The translations under genes and the position numbers were made by a program. From Adiantum capillus-veneris (taxonomy: Eukaryota > Streptophyta > Polypodiopsida > Polypodiales > Pteridaceae), in assembly GCA_014529385.2 (NCBI GenBank), contig CM043955.1:147475140-147539139 (forward strand): a DNA stretch of 64,000 nt. Reading direction: 5' to 3'. Every line of letters starts with the position of its first letter. Position 1 is the stretch's first letter. This document shows, piece after piece, positions 26,936-37,799 of the stretch. The notes beneath the pieces are model-generated. The model did not search any database. It had not been told where the DNA came from and saw only the letters and a program-made list of their open reading frames with translations.

Positions 26936-28602
26936 TCAATGATGGGTTCTTCTTTGTCATTATCCATTTCTGTTATACTAACTGCGTTTATTCGTATTGC
27001 TCCTTCATTGCGCTGTTTCTGACGCAGTAGTCTTCTTTTCTCCATTCTTTCCTTCGCCTCGGCTTGCGCTTCCTCCTCAATTTTTTTCTTTTTCTGGACA
27101 CGCAGCTTTTCTTGATGTATTTTGAGAAGCATGTCTTGTGTTAGCGGCAACAGATACTTTTTCACTCTGCATCCACTAATCCAATTGGGCATTTCTTCTC
27201 CGTCTAATGTAGCAAGCTTGACGGCTCCACTTGGTGATAGATCTTTAATCACCAGAGGTCCCATCCCTCGCTTTTTAAGCTTCTTAGCATGCTGTTTCAG
27301 AGTGTAAACTAGGACATAGTCCCCAACTTTAAACTCTTTAGTCCGCACATGCTTATCAAAAAATTCCTTTTGTCGCCTTTTTTGAGCGTAGATGGAAGCT
27401 ACTGCTTTTAGGCGAAGCTCATCTAGCTTTTCCAGGTCATCTATTCTATCAGAGAGCTCGTGCCCTGTCCACTCTAGATCCTTAGCCACCCTTAAGGTTG
27501 AAATCAAGAATTCTATTGGTAAGATAGCATTTAGCCCAAAAACCATGTTATATGGGGTCGTTCCTATTGATGTTTTATATGCTACCCTATATGCCCATAA
27601 TGTTGAATGCAACTTCTGGTCCCAGTCAGTTCTCGACTCAGATACAATCTTCGTAAGGACCGTGCATATGGTTTTGTTTGTTGCTTCAGCTTGTCCGTTT
27701 GCTTGTGGATGATACGGGGCTGATTTCCTATGGATTACCATGAATTCATCTAGAAGGATCTCTATCACTTCATTTATGAAATGTGTGCCTCGATCACTCA
27801 CAATTTCTATTGGCAATCCATATCGTACAAAGACGTATTCATATAGAAATTGTGCCGTGGTCCTGGCATCTGCTTTTTGAGTTGCCTTTGCTTCGACCCA
27901 CTTTGTTAGATAGTCTGTAGCCACAATGATGTATTGTGCATGAGTCTTATATGCAGGAGGTGAAATGGGTCCGACATAATCAATCCCCCATTTTGCAAAA
28001 GCTCTTGCCCCCATCATTGGTCTAAGCGGCATATCATCTCTTTTAAGTGGTACTTTGGTCCGCTGACAGTCATCACACCGTTTAACGTATTCCTCAGCGT
28101 CCATATGTAATGTTGGCCACCATATTCCTGCGGCTAAGACAAGTTTTGCTGTCTTATCACCTGAGAAATGGCCTCCACCTACTCCTCCATGAGCTTGCTC
28201 TAGGATTATCACATACTTAGACTCTGATGCGCAAATCCTAAGCTGGTTGTCTTTACCTCTCTTATAGAGTTGATCTCCTATTAAAGCGTAATCTCTAGCT
28301 TCTGTCTCTACAGATTTCTGACGAGCTTTTGACGTTCCTTCTGGGAAAGTTCTATTTGTGAGATATTCAACAATATACTGACTCCATTCTGGAGCGATCA
28401 TTATCTGATATAATGTTGAATACTCGGCTGGCGGTTTTGATGAACATACAATACATACTGTGACATATTCATGTACGCTTTCTTTCATTCCTGGCCAATA
28501 GACTCCCAATTGTAACAAATTCCTATATGTGTTCCTTCTTGAACAATGAAATGCACATTCCTGAACATGTGCTTCGCGCAGATATATACTATATTGATGC
28601 AT
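26936..28602 (-). pseudogene. Gypsy integrase with duplicated zinc module
   Basis: Catalyses insertion of the cDNA. Two H2C2 zinc modules with identical spacing H-x6-H-x30-C-x2-C occur in one frame (His at residues 12/19 with Cys 50/53; His 138/145 with Cys 176/179). Each is preceded by LYxxGxDxxLRxC and contains GVYWPGM or GIWWPTL. The catalytic core follows with WGIDYVGP, IVSDRGTHF and the Glu in YHPQANGQAEATNK (D, D, E), then a C-terminal region with KVGDYVLVY. The frame is open to 26842, but the RNase H frame upstream is joined only by a frameshift near 28600. Confidence 0.88.
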
Positions 28603-30234
28603 AGTCGTAAAACATGATCATTTCCCAATTGATACAACCTTCCTGCAATCAATTGAAGATTCTTAGATTGCTGAATAGCAATATGTTTCAGGTTGTATTC
28701 TCTTCTATCGAACTCTCCTCCATAGGTTAATAGGTCAACGACATTTTGAGACCACTTAGGTATCATTTCTATGTTGAACAAGTACGCGTCTGGCATGTCG
28801 TCATCTACTCCTATAGGGTCTTCTCCATTCGTTAATCGCGAAAGATGATCAGCTCTAAGATGTGTTTTTCCTTTCTTCACTACTACCGTGAAGTCGAATT
28901 CCAGTAAGATAATGAACCATCTCACTATTCTCCCGGTATTGCATGGTTTATTCACTAGGTAGAGCAAGGCTTGGTGATCCGTAAAAAACACAAACTTGTT
29001 GGCTAGAAGATAATGCCGAAATTTCTTCACAGCATATATCATTCCTAATCCTCTCGCTCTGTTGTGGTGTAATTCTTCTCTGCATGGTTGAGCTGTCGAC
29101 TGGCGTAACAGATAGGAAAATCCATGTTTCCTTCTTTGGCTGAGCCAGAATGCATCCTATTGCATATGCAGAAGCATCTATATGCACATGGAATATCTTC
29201 TCCCAATCTGGTGATTTCAAGACTGGAGCAGTAATGAGTGCCTCTTTCAATTTCTTGAACGATTCCTCACACTCCTCTGTCCATTCAAAGTTCACTATTA
29301 GCCTGTAAAGTGGTTGGCCTATTATAGCGTACATGTAAATGAATCGTCTATAATATCCACAATGTCCCATAAAGCTCTGTACTTGTTTCGCATTGGTTGG
29401 TCTAGGCATATCCACTATAACTTTTATCTTCTCTAAATCCGTGGATATTCCGTTTTGTGAGACAATATGTCCCAGAATTCTGCCCTGTCGGACCATAAAC
29501 ACACATTTCTCAGGATTGAGACAAATGCGATATGTCCTACATTTCTCAAATACTTTTCTTAGGTGTTCTAGATGCTCATCTCTCAGTAGAGAATGTACAC
29601 ATAAGTCATCCATGTATATTTCTAGAAACAGCCTTAAGTATTCTTTGAAAGCATGCGTCATCAGCCTCTGGAAGGTTGCGGGAGCATTGGTTAGACCAAA
29701 AGGCATAACCCGATAAGCATAAATTCCCCACTCCGTTGCAAAAGCTGTTTTATGTTGATCTTCCAGTGCTATGGCTAGCTGGTTATATCCTGAAAAACAT
29801 CAAGAAAGGAGTATGCTGTTTTCCCTGATACACGCTCTAGAACATGATCAGTTATCGGCAGGGGATAATTGTCCCTGATTGTTGCAGCATTCACTTTCTT
29901 TAAGTTGACACACACTCGGAGTTTTCCGTTCTTCTTAGGTACTACCACAATCGGAGATACCCAATCAGTGTGTTCAATCTCGTATATGAATTCAGCTTCC
30001 ATTAGCTTATCTATCTCTTCCTTGATTCGCTTAGCAAAAGTATCATTATATGTGTATGGTCTCTGTCTGCTAGGCTTTGCGTCTTGTTTCAGTGGGATTG
30101 AGTGTTGGCATATCGATGGGTCAACTCCCTTTAAGTCCTTATAAGACCATGCAAACACATCCCTATACTCTCTGAGAAGACTCAAAAGTCTCTCTTCCTC
30201 GCTGGAGACAAATCTGTGGCTATGTACACCGGTC
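28603..30234 (-). pseudogene. Gypsy reverse transcriptase and RNase H
   Basis: RT motifs on the minus strand: WVSPIVVVPKKNGKLRVCV (near 29970-29910), SFLD, MPFGLTNAPATFQRLM (29706) and IYMDD (catalytic YMDD near 29610). RNase H follows, with HVHIDASAYAIG and TDHQALLYLV. At least two frameshifts, near 29790 and 29110, and another near 28600 break the reading frame, so this copy makes no complete enzyme. The sequence is otherwise well conserved, in line with a recent insertion. Confidence 0.9.
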
Positions 30235-30255
30235 TAGGCGTCTCACCTGGAGCTG

Positions 30256-31317
30256 CTAAATCAACTTTTTTTGCATCCTCCGGTCCGTCATAAGATTCGT
30301 TCTCTTCCTCTCTCGAATAGGTGGGGTTAATATCACCTTCCTATCCTCTATTGTGAATTTCCTATAGTGAGAGGGAACATCCATGTTTTCCTTGATTTTG
30401 ACGTTTTCGTCCTCTCCACTCTCAATTTCTGTCGTCCAAACTTCCTTCAGAGTTTTCTTGAGCTCTCGGTACTTGTTTCTACGTTCTAACTTGGACTCCG
30501 TGTATTCTCTGTTGCGCTTGTTCTTTTCTGATTTTTCTGTTTCAGTTTTCGTTCCATTATTTTGAACTTGATTTCTTGAGCCTCTTTTGTCTTTTTGTAA
30601 GCTCTTTTGATCACTGCCTCTCATTCTTCTAGAAATCTTATCCTTAACACAATCTTCAGCCTTTACTAGCATTAGGAATTGATTTTTTCCTCTTCTTCTA
30701 CGCATCGGATTGGTTCTAACCCCTTTTGTTTTTTTCTTTGCTCTATAGTGTTTCTGGCGTTGTTTAGTTTGGTTCGGAAAATCATAAAATCGGACATCCG
30801 TTATAGTTTCTTCGTTTCCGCTTGAATTGTCCGTTGACTCGTTGTCTGCTTCATTTCCCCACTCTGGATGATTGGGAATGTCGTGAAACACCTCCTCTTC
30901 ATCTTCTTTTTCCAGTGTATCGTTCTTTTCAGTTTCATTTTCGAGTACAGTTTTCAACATGAAATACGGAACCACGTCGTACCCGTCCTTGTCACAAAAT
31001 TTCGTTGTGGGACCATCCGGAATTGCACAAACATCTAGGGTTGCTAGAATGTGTGTCCATTCTAATGGTTCAAACGTGTCCTCTGGAAAGGGTTCTCCTA
31101 CATAAGTTTCGTCTTCGATAGCCCTTTCTAAAACACATTCTTCTCGTTTCAGACTTCCACATTTCGAAGCTCCACATATCCATAACTCCTTGGGTTTACC
31201 TAACCAAGCTGGAAATTCGGATCCCGCCAAAGTAGCTGAATCAAACTCCTCTACCGGTGTTCGGTTCACATCTTTGTAGCTATGGTCTTTCAGGTTCACA
31301 CGTGTAGTGGTTTCCAT
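30256..31317 (-). CDS. Basic/acidic linker ORF between gag-protease and RT
   Basis: 353 residues, Lys/Glu/Arg-rich, with a strongly basic middle (QKHYRAKKKTKGV, PMRRRRGKNQ) and acidic stretches. It lies between the gag-linked retropepsin and RT and nearly abuts both; it probably belongs to one gag-pol reading region broken by frameshifts. No enzyme motif is visible. Confidence 0.55.
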   Translation of the reverse strand: METTTRVNLKDHSYKDVNRTPVEEFDSATLAGSEFPAWLGKPKELWICGASKCGSLKREECVLERAIEDETYVGEPFPEDTFEPLEWTHILATLDVCAIPDGPTTKFCDKDGYDVVPYFMLKTVLENETEKNDTLEKEDEEEVFHDIPNHPEWGNEADNESTDNSSGNEETITDVRFYDFPNQTKQRQKHYRAKKKTKGVRTNPMRRRRGKNQFLMLVKAEDCVKDKISRRMRGSDQKSLQKDKRGSRNQVQNNGTKTETEKSEKNKRNREYTESKLERRNKYRELKKTLKEVWTTEIESGEDENVKIKENMDVPSHYRKFTIEDRKVILTPPIRERKRTNLMTDRRMQKKLI

Positions 31318-31336
31318 ATTTCTCAGGTATATGTGA

Positions 31337-34300
31337 TCAATCCTGGACCATTTTCAACTGTCTCATGAATGGTCTTCCCAGTATGATATCATAGTTATTA
31401 TCCTTGCCAAAATCGACAATAGCAAAAGTATGTTCGTATTCAATGCCGCAAGAAGTCACTACAACTTTCTCTAACAACCCCATAGGTTTCTCCATGTGTC
31501 CATCTGCTAATTGGAGTTTCAACCTAGTCTTCCTTATTGCTGGTTTCCCCCATTTTTTCCAGGTTTCTTTTGTAGCAATGGCTACCCCAGCTTCGCTGTC
31601 TAGTATTGCCATCGTCTTCACTCCTTGGAAATCAACTAGTAAGGTTGTATTCCCCTCTTCACCTTCGCAATACTCTCCGACCTTGTTTAAGGGTACAGGC
31701 TTAGCGTTCTTTTGTGGCTTGCTCAGCTCCTCTATGCTCTCTTGCAATCTCGATGTTGGATCTTTTATCCCGAATTTCTCCAAGCATTTTCCTACAGTGG
31801 TCCACATATTTGGTCTTAGCCTCAAAAGCTCAGCTAGAGTGATAGTACATGTCACTGGTGTTGACAAAATCTCTATCAATCCTTGCGAGTCCATGAATTT
31901 TTCTGATGAGATTTTTTGTGAGGGAAGTGCTCTAATCTCGGATTTTGCTTCATACTCTCCTAAGTATGAAGGTAAGGTTTTCAGTGAATGAGGTTTGCTC
32001 TCCATTGTTCTAACAGAGCCCCCATCTCCCCAGTAAGATTGCAGATCCAAGTCCACTTGAGATCCTGCCTCAAATTCCACTATGGGAGGATTCCTGATGT
32101 CCTTTTCCCAATTTGTCTGATTAGCTTGGCAACTTAGCTCGTTTGCAAAGTTTGCCTCTCTCACTTGTTTCCAAAATTCATTGTAATCCTCATCTTTTCC
32201 GTAAATCCTCTGTATGACTGGATGAAAACTCTCTATCTCCTGATCGGTTGTGTTCAATACTATGCGGTCATCCTTTTGTGTATTTTCAGGCTTTTGTGCA
32301 CTGGGAGTCTTTTCAGCTACCCGTGAAACGATAGTCTCTTGCTGAATTGGGTTTTCCTTTCCACAATTCATTGTTTCTTTTGGTGGTTCTAATAAGGCTT
32401 GTGCAGTCTCGATCATTCTCTGGCACATTTCAAGTCTCTGCTTTTCCAATTCCGCGTTTGGGTATGTCATCCACCTCTGTTCTTGTGTTTGGTTGTTCTT
32501 TAACCTAGCTTCGTAAGCTCTCATCAGTGCGTCCAATGGTTCGTGTACTTTGTCGACTAGCACTGATCCCCCTGAGATTAAGCTCGTTGTTTCTTTGATA
32601 CTCTTTTGTTTCGTTCTTTCCGGGCTCATCTCTCGTTTCCCGTTTTGACTCTCAAGTTTTTCTAATCTAGCTTTAGTTTGCTTTAGTTCCTCAACTAGAA
32701 TAGCGTCTTCACGTTCTTTTCTCAACTTCATGCGTGCTTTTCTAGCTTTCCATGTGTTTTTCTGACTCCGTGGTCCTTGACTAACCACTTCAGTCGCCAA
32801 CTTTCCATTCTCAGGTTCTCTAGTGGTTTTCTTAGCTTGAGCTCTAGTAACAACTTGCGTTGGTATCAGAGTTTCATTTTCAGACCCACTGCTGGTAGGA
32901 ATAGTTTCTAACATATTCAATGTCGTCTTTTGCACTTTGTTTGGATTCTTTGAACAATCCTCAATGAAGTGAGTAACCCCACACTCAGTGCAATAAGCGT
33001 TAATTCTAATGATTTCCGTATGTGGGCAAACATTCATCAGATGGTCACCTCCACACTTGTAACAGGGTCCTAGTGTTGGCCTTGGTCCCATTTGATTCGT
33101 CCTTTGTGGATAGGATGGTCTTTGTCCTGCTTTCCCTCCATGAGCTATGAACATCAAGGTTCTTGCGTCCATATTGTATCTCTCTTCATCAGAAGCACTT
33201 GTAACTGTTGGTATTCCAACATTCCCCATCATGCCCCATGGTTCTGGTTGTTTTGGTTCTTCTGGTGGGTAATACACTGTCGGAGACATGTGTGCACCCG
33301 ATTCTTCGTAATAGGCTTGAACAGGCACTAAGGCTTGTTCTTCCTGATTCTCTAAGGTGGGTGCATATCTAATGCCCACTGGTCTTGCTCCTAGTAAAGG
33401 TGGTTGTTGTCCCAATACCGGTTGCGGTCTTTCTATCCCCATAGGTCCTGGTACATTTCCCGTTGGGTATCGAGGTACTGGATGTATCTGAGGTGGTGCT
33501 AATTGAGCAGGAGGTGCATACTGGCGCTCCCTTACATACCCTTTGTTGTAATAGCACTCCTCTGTTGGATGATTTGTCCATTTTTGTTCAATAGCACACC
33601 ATTTCAGTGTTTTTGGCAATGGTTTTTGGTATGGTGCCATCCTTTTTAGAGCATCTTCTATCATTTGCTCTACATTTGGCATGGTTGTTGTTTGAACATT
33701 CTTTTTAGTGGTAGTCTCGCTCGCTACGGAGGAGGAGCTACTGGATGCAAAATCTGTATTCGCTGACACCTCTCCATAAACCGTACAGTTATCCACTAAG
33801 TACAATGCCTCTCTCGTTACTTGCTCGAAACTTGTACAAGCTTTCAAGTGCAAGTCCTTCTTGAGAGTGTCTTTCCTCAGTCCCTCAATAAAGAGAACAG
33901 ATAGTCTGTCATCTTGTGGTCGTTCACGTACTGGACATCTCTCAATGTATTGTTTGAAGCGAAGTGAAGCTTCCTTCACCTTTTCGTGTTCTCTCTGTTT
34001 AAAAGCATATATTTGTGAGACCGTATTGTGCTTAATCCCTCGTTTTGAGAATTCCTCAGCAAACTCTCTTAGCAAATGGTCAATGTCATGGAATCCCCCT
34101 ATGTTCATTGGTTGAAACCATGTCAATGCAGTACCTTCTAGAGTAAGACCAAATCCCTTGTATTGTGTATGGAAATCTGTTATCTGCTCAGCTCTTAAGA
34201 CTTGCTTAAAGAGTGACACATGTGCATACGGATCTCCTGAACCACCATACTTCTTTGGCATACACTTGGCTACTTGAGATGGTCTCATACGTCTATGATC

Positions 34301-35482
34301 TGCTACCAATCTCATTGCTCCTGTGTCTCGGCTAAAGCTTTCTCTAGCATCATGGACTTCATGGGTTACCCTTGTCGGTTCCTCCGCCCTGAATCTACTA
34401 CTAGGAGGTAAATGCGATGGTTCCGCTTCAAACCTTGGACCTGGCGTGGTATAGGTGGGGATTGGAACTGCACTACCTCGATTCGTCTCCATTGACTCTC
34501 TGGAATGTAATGATCCCGTTGGTCCGAGCTTCGAGTCCCAAGGTTGACTGAAAGAGTCAGCAACCTGAGTTCTTTGTCCTCCTGTTGTCATTGAGTTTTG
34601 CACTCCAGTTGTTGGTGCTAGTCTATGTGAGCTAGAAGTAACATAATACTGATGTAGTGGTCCCCCAAAGTATGTATATCCTTCTAATTCTTTCTTGCCC
34701 ATTGTTGAGTATTGCCTGCCATACTTATCGTAAGCGGCAATTTTCACTTCCGATCCCTCTGTGTAGGTAAAGACATAGAGTCTTTTTTGGTCTGTCAACT
34801 CTCCGGTGTAGGGTTCTTCACATCTATAATAGAGATCTTGCTCCCCATTATTATATTTGTATAGCCCCACATAGATGTTATCAGTGTTGATCCTTGTAGT
34901 TTCATTCTCTCTTCTTAACCTCGCATTAGGGAAGTTCATTATTGGTGCTTTCTCCTCGAGTTCTTCATCTATTTTGGCTTTGGTGCCCATCAATCCCCAC
35001 TTGTCCACAATGTTAGGGTTTAGGACTACCAAGTACATGGTACCCTCGTCATCTAGATATCTATCTCCGCTATAGCTCACAGGCACTAAGTCCTTGAACT
35101 CACTAGGTCTATCTTCTATCTTTACACAATAGCGGTCCATTCCATCTTTGTAGATCTTGGCACCTTGCTCATTGTCGTACTGGTATTTTATGAACAATAG
35201 CTTCATGGTGGCGGAAGGGTTTGATGATCCTGCTGCCATATTTTCTCTGTTGTTCAGGTTCAAGTGTTCGGTGAAAATCTCGTAAGACCTCTCCGAAGAA
35301 GTATCAGAAACACTTCCTTCAAAGATTGGCTCTAATGGTTGCACCCAACTTTGGTTTACACTTCCCTCGGTTGATATGACACTTGCTGGTTCCCCTTGTT
35401 TTGGTTGATTATTCCGGAGATTCCTGCCCGATCTCAAATTCATCAATTCCCCTAAAGGACTGTAACTTTTCCGTCTCGGCAA
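31337..35482 (-). CDS. Gypsy Gag with zinc knuckles and first retropepsin
   Basis: A 1381-residue open frame. An N-terminal half of unknown fold includes a repeated Y-x-x-x-x-G-x-Q-Y style segment. Then comes the classical retrotransposon gag domain (KKYGGSGDPYAHVSLFKQVL ... TALTWFQPM ... SLRFKQYIERCP), then Pro-rich sequence, then two zinc knuckles CYKCGGDHLMNVC and CTECGVTHFIEDC (C-x2-C-x4-H-x4-C). A Lys/Glu-rich linker leads to a C-terminal retropepsin with AILDSEAGVAIATK and NYDIILGRPFM. The catalytic D-S-G has become D-S-E, which should inactivate it. The ATG at 35482 gives the full frame and follows the palindrome-bearing leader. The frame is intact. Confidence 0.88.
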   Translation of the reverse strand: MPRRKSYSPLGELMNLRSGRNLRNNQPKQGEPASVISTEGSVNQSWVQPLEPIFEGSVSDTSSERSYEIFTEHLNLNNRENMAAGSSNPSATMKLLFIKYQYDNEQGAKIYKDGMDRYCVKIEDRPSEFKDLVPVSYSGDRYLDDEGTMYLVVLNPNIVDKWGLMGTKAKIDEELEEKAPIMNFPNARLRRENETTRINTDNIYVGLYKYNNGEQDLYYRCEEPYTGELTDQKRLYVFTYTEGSEVKIAAYDKYGRQYSTMGKKELEGYTYFGGPLHQYYVTSSSHRLAPTTGVQNSMTTGGQRTQVADSFSQPWDSKLGPTGSLHSRESMETNRGSAVPIPTYTTPGPRFEAEPSHLPPSSRFRAEEPTRVTHEVHDARESFSRDTGAMRLVADHRRMRPSQVAKCMPKKYGGSGDPYAHVSLFKQVLRAEQITDFHTQYKGFGLTLEGTALTWFQPMNIGGFHDIDHLLREFAEEFSKRGIKHNTVSQIYAFKQREHEKVKEASLRFKQYIERCPVRERPQDDRLSVLFIEGLRKDTLKKDLHLKACTSFEQVTREALYLVDNCTVYGEVSANTDFASSSSSSVASETTTKKNVQTTTMPNVEQMIEDALKRMAPYQKPLPKTLKWCAIEQKWTNHPTEECYYNKGYVRERQYAPPAQLAPPQIHPVPRYPTGNVPGPMGIERPQPVLGQQPPLLGARPVGIRYAPTLENQEEQALVPVQAYYEESGAHMSPTVYYPPEEPKQPEPWGMMGNVGIPTVTSASDEERYNMDARTLMFIAHGGKAGQRPSYPQRTNQMGPRPTLGPCYKCGGDHLMNVCPHTEIIRINAYCTECGVTHFIEDCSKNPNKVQKTTLNMLETIPTSSGSENETLIPTQVVTRAQAKKTTREPENGKLATEVVSQGPRSQKNTWKARKARMKLRKEREDAILVEELKQTKARLEKLESQNGKREMSPERTKQKSIKETTSLISGGSVLVDKVHEPLDALMRAYEARLKNNQTQEQRWMTYPNAELEKQRLEMCQRMIETAQALLEPPKETMNCGKENPIQQETIVSRVAEKTPSAQKPENTQKDDRIVLNTTDQEIESFHPVIQRIYGKDEDYNEFWKQVREANFANELSCQANQTNWEKDIRNPPIVEFEAGSQVDLDLQSYWGDGGSVRTMESKPHSLKTLPSYLGEYEAKSEIRALPSQKISSEKFMDSQGLIEILSTPVTCTITLAELLRLRPNMWTTVGKCLEKFGIKDPTSRLQESIEELSKPQKNAKPVPLNKVGEYCEGEEGNTTLLVDFQGVKTMAILDSEAGVAIATKETWKKWGKPAIRKTRLKLQLADGHMEKPMGLLEKVVVTSCGIEYEHTFAIVDFGKDNNYDIILGRPFMRQLKMVQD

Positions 35483-35607
35483 TTTGTTTTCCCCAAGTTT
35501 TTGTGGTCAGAATTGATCCAAACTGACTGATACTTGGTCAATTGTTTAATCTTGTCAGTTGGACAACTTCTGTTTCATCAAGTGAGAATTTTGTTACTGT
35601 TATGCTG

Positions 35608-36332
35608 AAAAAGACATTATACGCGTATAATGTCTTTTTTCACAGATTTGGACAATTTTGGTTATACTCACTCTCAGTAGTCCCCTTATGCTCTGTCCAC
35701 TCACAAAATTCAGTTTAAACTCTGTTTGAGCAAGTTATGGCTAGTTCAGGCTTTTCTTGGCAATTTTCCGCTTTTGACTTGTTTTTTGGGTCAATTGTGA
35801 TCCAAATGGGATGAAACTTGAAATATAACCTCTAGACAACTATTACAATGGATCTGTGTTAGCAAAGTATCAAAATATGTCCAAAATAAGGTCAAAGACA
35901 TCATACGCGTATGATGTCTTTTTCATCAATTTGGGTCCAAACTTGATATTTATGCTTCCCACAGTGTTTGTAACAATCTTGTCAGGTCAGATATCAAAAA
36001 TAAGCAGTGGATGTGCCAAAAGACATTATACGCGTATGATGTCTTTTGTCCCAGATTTTGACTATTTTTGGTTTTAAGCCTTCTCCAATGTTTATGATTG
36101 AGTTTCAAGTGTTTTTGTCAGGTTTGAATGTAAAAACAAGATTTGAATCCAAAATTTCCTATTCTTTGCGTTTCTTGGACTCCGACTTGTCTTTTTGGGT
36201 TTCTTTGAGTGTTAATGCTCTTGTTTTAGGTTGATCTTAGGGTAAAACCCCCCTTCTAAACACTCTGGCAATGTCAAATTTTCAATTTTAGTCTCTGTTT
36301 AGGACCTAAGACATCATACGCGTATGATGTCT
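35608..36332. repeat. Array of four palindromes (5' leader)
   Basis: Copies at 35608-35639 (32-bp perfect, with T/A variants), 35894-35921 (28-bp perfect), 36021-36044 (one mismatch) and 36309-36332 (24-bp perfect). Centre spacings are 284, 125 and 288 bp, the same pattern as the 3' array. All keep the TACGCGTA core. They lie between the primer site and the gag start. Confidence 0.95.
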
Positions 36333-36852
36333 AAAGTTGTAGATTTCCAGTTTTTCAGCACAGAACTCTTCCAATAGCTCTTTTAAGTGCTCAGCAACAA
36401 TCAGTTACACAGAAAATTTTTCTGAACTTTGTTTATTGCATATTTCACTACCAAAGCGACTTTTTTAGTGATCTAACATGCAATCAAGCACATCAAGCAA
36501 ATAGAACACCAATTGATAGCTCTAGATCAGGATCAAATCAGGCCCTACCTAAGCTACTTCTAATCATAAAATGGATTTTTTGCAATTGAAAATATAAAGA
36601 GATTTACTACCACACAAGGAGTAGCAAATGCTTTTTATGTCAACAACCACTTAAACACCATCAAAAACAATCTAACCTAAGCTAAACTAAAAATACTGTC
36701 AACACGGAAGACCCAGGAATACCCCACTTCCTAGTATCTCTTGAGACCTTCGGAGTCCACCACTCCTAGATCTTTTCTAACTAAAGTATACAAAGTAGTT
36801 TATACGACTCACCTCGTAGGATTAGTCTAAGGTCACCTACTTAGGGCTCTCG
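36333..36852 (-). other. 5' leader of the giant gypsy element
   Basis: Non-coding sequence between the primer site and the first palindrome. I see nothing else in it. Confidence 0.6.
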
Positions 36853-36870
36853 TCCCCGGCAGCGGCGCCA
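36853..36870 (-). promoter_or_regulatory. Primer-binding site of the giant gypsy element
   Basis: The minus strand reads TGGCGCCGCTGCCGGGGA two bases after the 5' LTR end. It is the TGGCGCC class of primer sites seen in plant Tat/Athila-type gypsy elements. Confidence 0.9.
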
Positions 36871-36872
36871 AA

Positions 36873-37799
36873 TGTTAAGGCGGTTACGCCGCTAGCGGAA
36901 GCTAAATAGCGAGAACTCAACCAACAACAGAATTTGTCAGACGAGGACGGAGCTTGACCCGCAGGCGCATGGAAACAACTAGGTGGGTGTCAAATCACCT
37001 ACTCGACCTTCTAATGACAATCACTACTAAGGAAATCAAATCTAAGTTCTAAAACACGCAAGTGACTGAAATCCGTACTACGAACGAATGCTATACGAAA
37101 CAGGATCTAGAATCATTGAATCGATCTCAAACTCAAGGGGAAGTCTATACACTAGGTAAGAACAACACCCTAAAGACTTGAACTGCAAAATCAACCTATA
37201 ACCACTCCGTGCGGCAAACGCGTATGAAGACAGGCCGAAAAATACAGGTGACTGAAACTTGACCCCGATGGTACTAATGTGTAGCTCTACTCGTTGTGGT
37301 TCTATAGATATGCTGCACGCTCTATTCCGACACACGAGTTGGAAGAAAACTCACACCGAAGCTCGTAGGAACTTACCACACGTAGAAGCCGATAGCGCGC
37401 ACTCTTGGTATCTGTGCGTAGCTCTCACCGTTGCTAACACAATGGCGGTGTCACTTCTCCAATGGCGGCCCCGTAGCTCGCGTAGCAAGGAGATAAGACT
37501 CTCTCTCTCTCTCTCTCAGACACAGTCACGGCGCTCAAAAACTCACTTTGATTAATAATTGAATCTTCCTTTTAGGTTACAAAACTTTGGCTTATATACC
37601 TCAGCCTTGGAGGTGAGAACATCTCTAATTATTTACATCAGCAGGTGAAATTACATCGGGATTACAAGCTGGAAACTCAATTGAGTCCCGTTACTTAATG
37701 AATGGCTCAAATCAAAATTAATGTCGGAAAGACATTTATTACAATCAATGGTTACAAAATGATGGGTGTGAGCAAAAATGCGGGTGTGATCCTCTGCTG
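36873..37799 (-). repeat. 5' LTR of the giant gypsy element, lacking 8 terminal bases
   Basis: 927 bp, nearly identical to the 3' LTR, but the outer end stops at CAGCAGAGG on the minus strand where the other LTR has eight more bases (TGTTGAGC). The flank there is a T-run of gene B. No target duplication is visible across the element. This suggests end loss at or after integration. Confidence 0.9.
37589..37600 (-). promoter_or_regulatory. TATA-like box in the 5' LTR
   Basis: The minus strand reads GGTATATAAGCC, conserved in both LTRs. It is a plausible core promoter for the element's transcript. Confidence 0.55.

Larger units (their letters stand above)
18816..37799 (-). mobile_element. Giant Ty3/gypsy retrotransposon (about 19 kb)
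   Basis: Minus-strand element with LTRs at 18816-19752 and 36873-37799, primer site TGGCGCCGCTGCCGGGGA and a polypurine tract. Order 5' to 3' is leader with palindromes, gag with first retropepsin, basic linker ORF, RT-RNase H, integrase with a duplicated zinc module, second retropepsin, W-motif repeats, spacer with palindromes, and a long 3' ORF. I count four substitutions and a 2-bp CT-length change between the LTRs, so the insertion is young. Frameshifts in pol and in the 3' ORF mean this copy is defective. The primer site and size recall the Tat/Ogre branch, but the exact lineage is not established. Confidence 0.93.

Noticed and set aside
30383-31991. Plus-strand frames across the gypsy element
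   Set aside because: They are antisense to gag and the linker ORF and have no motifs.
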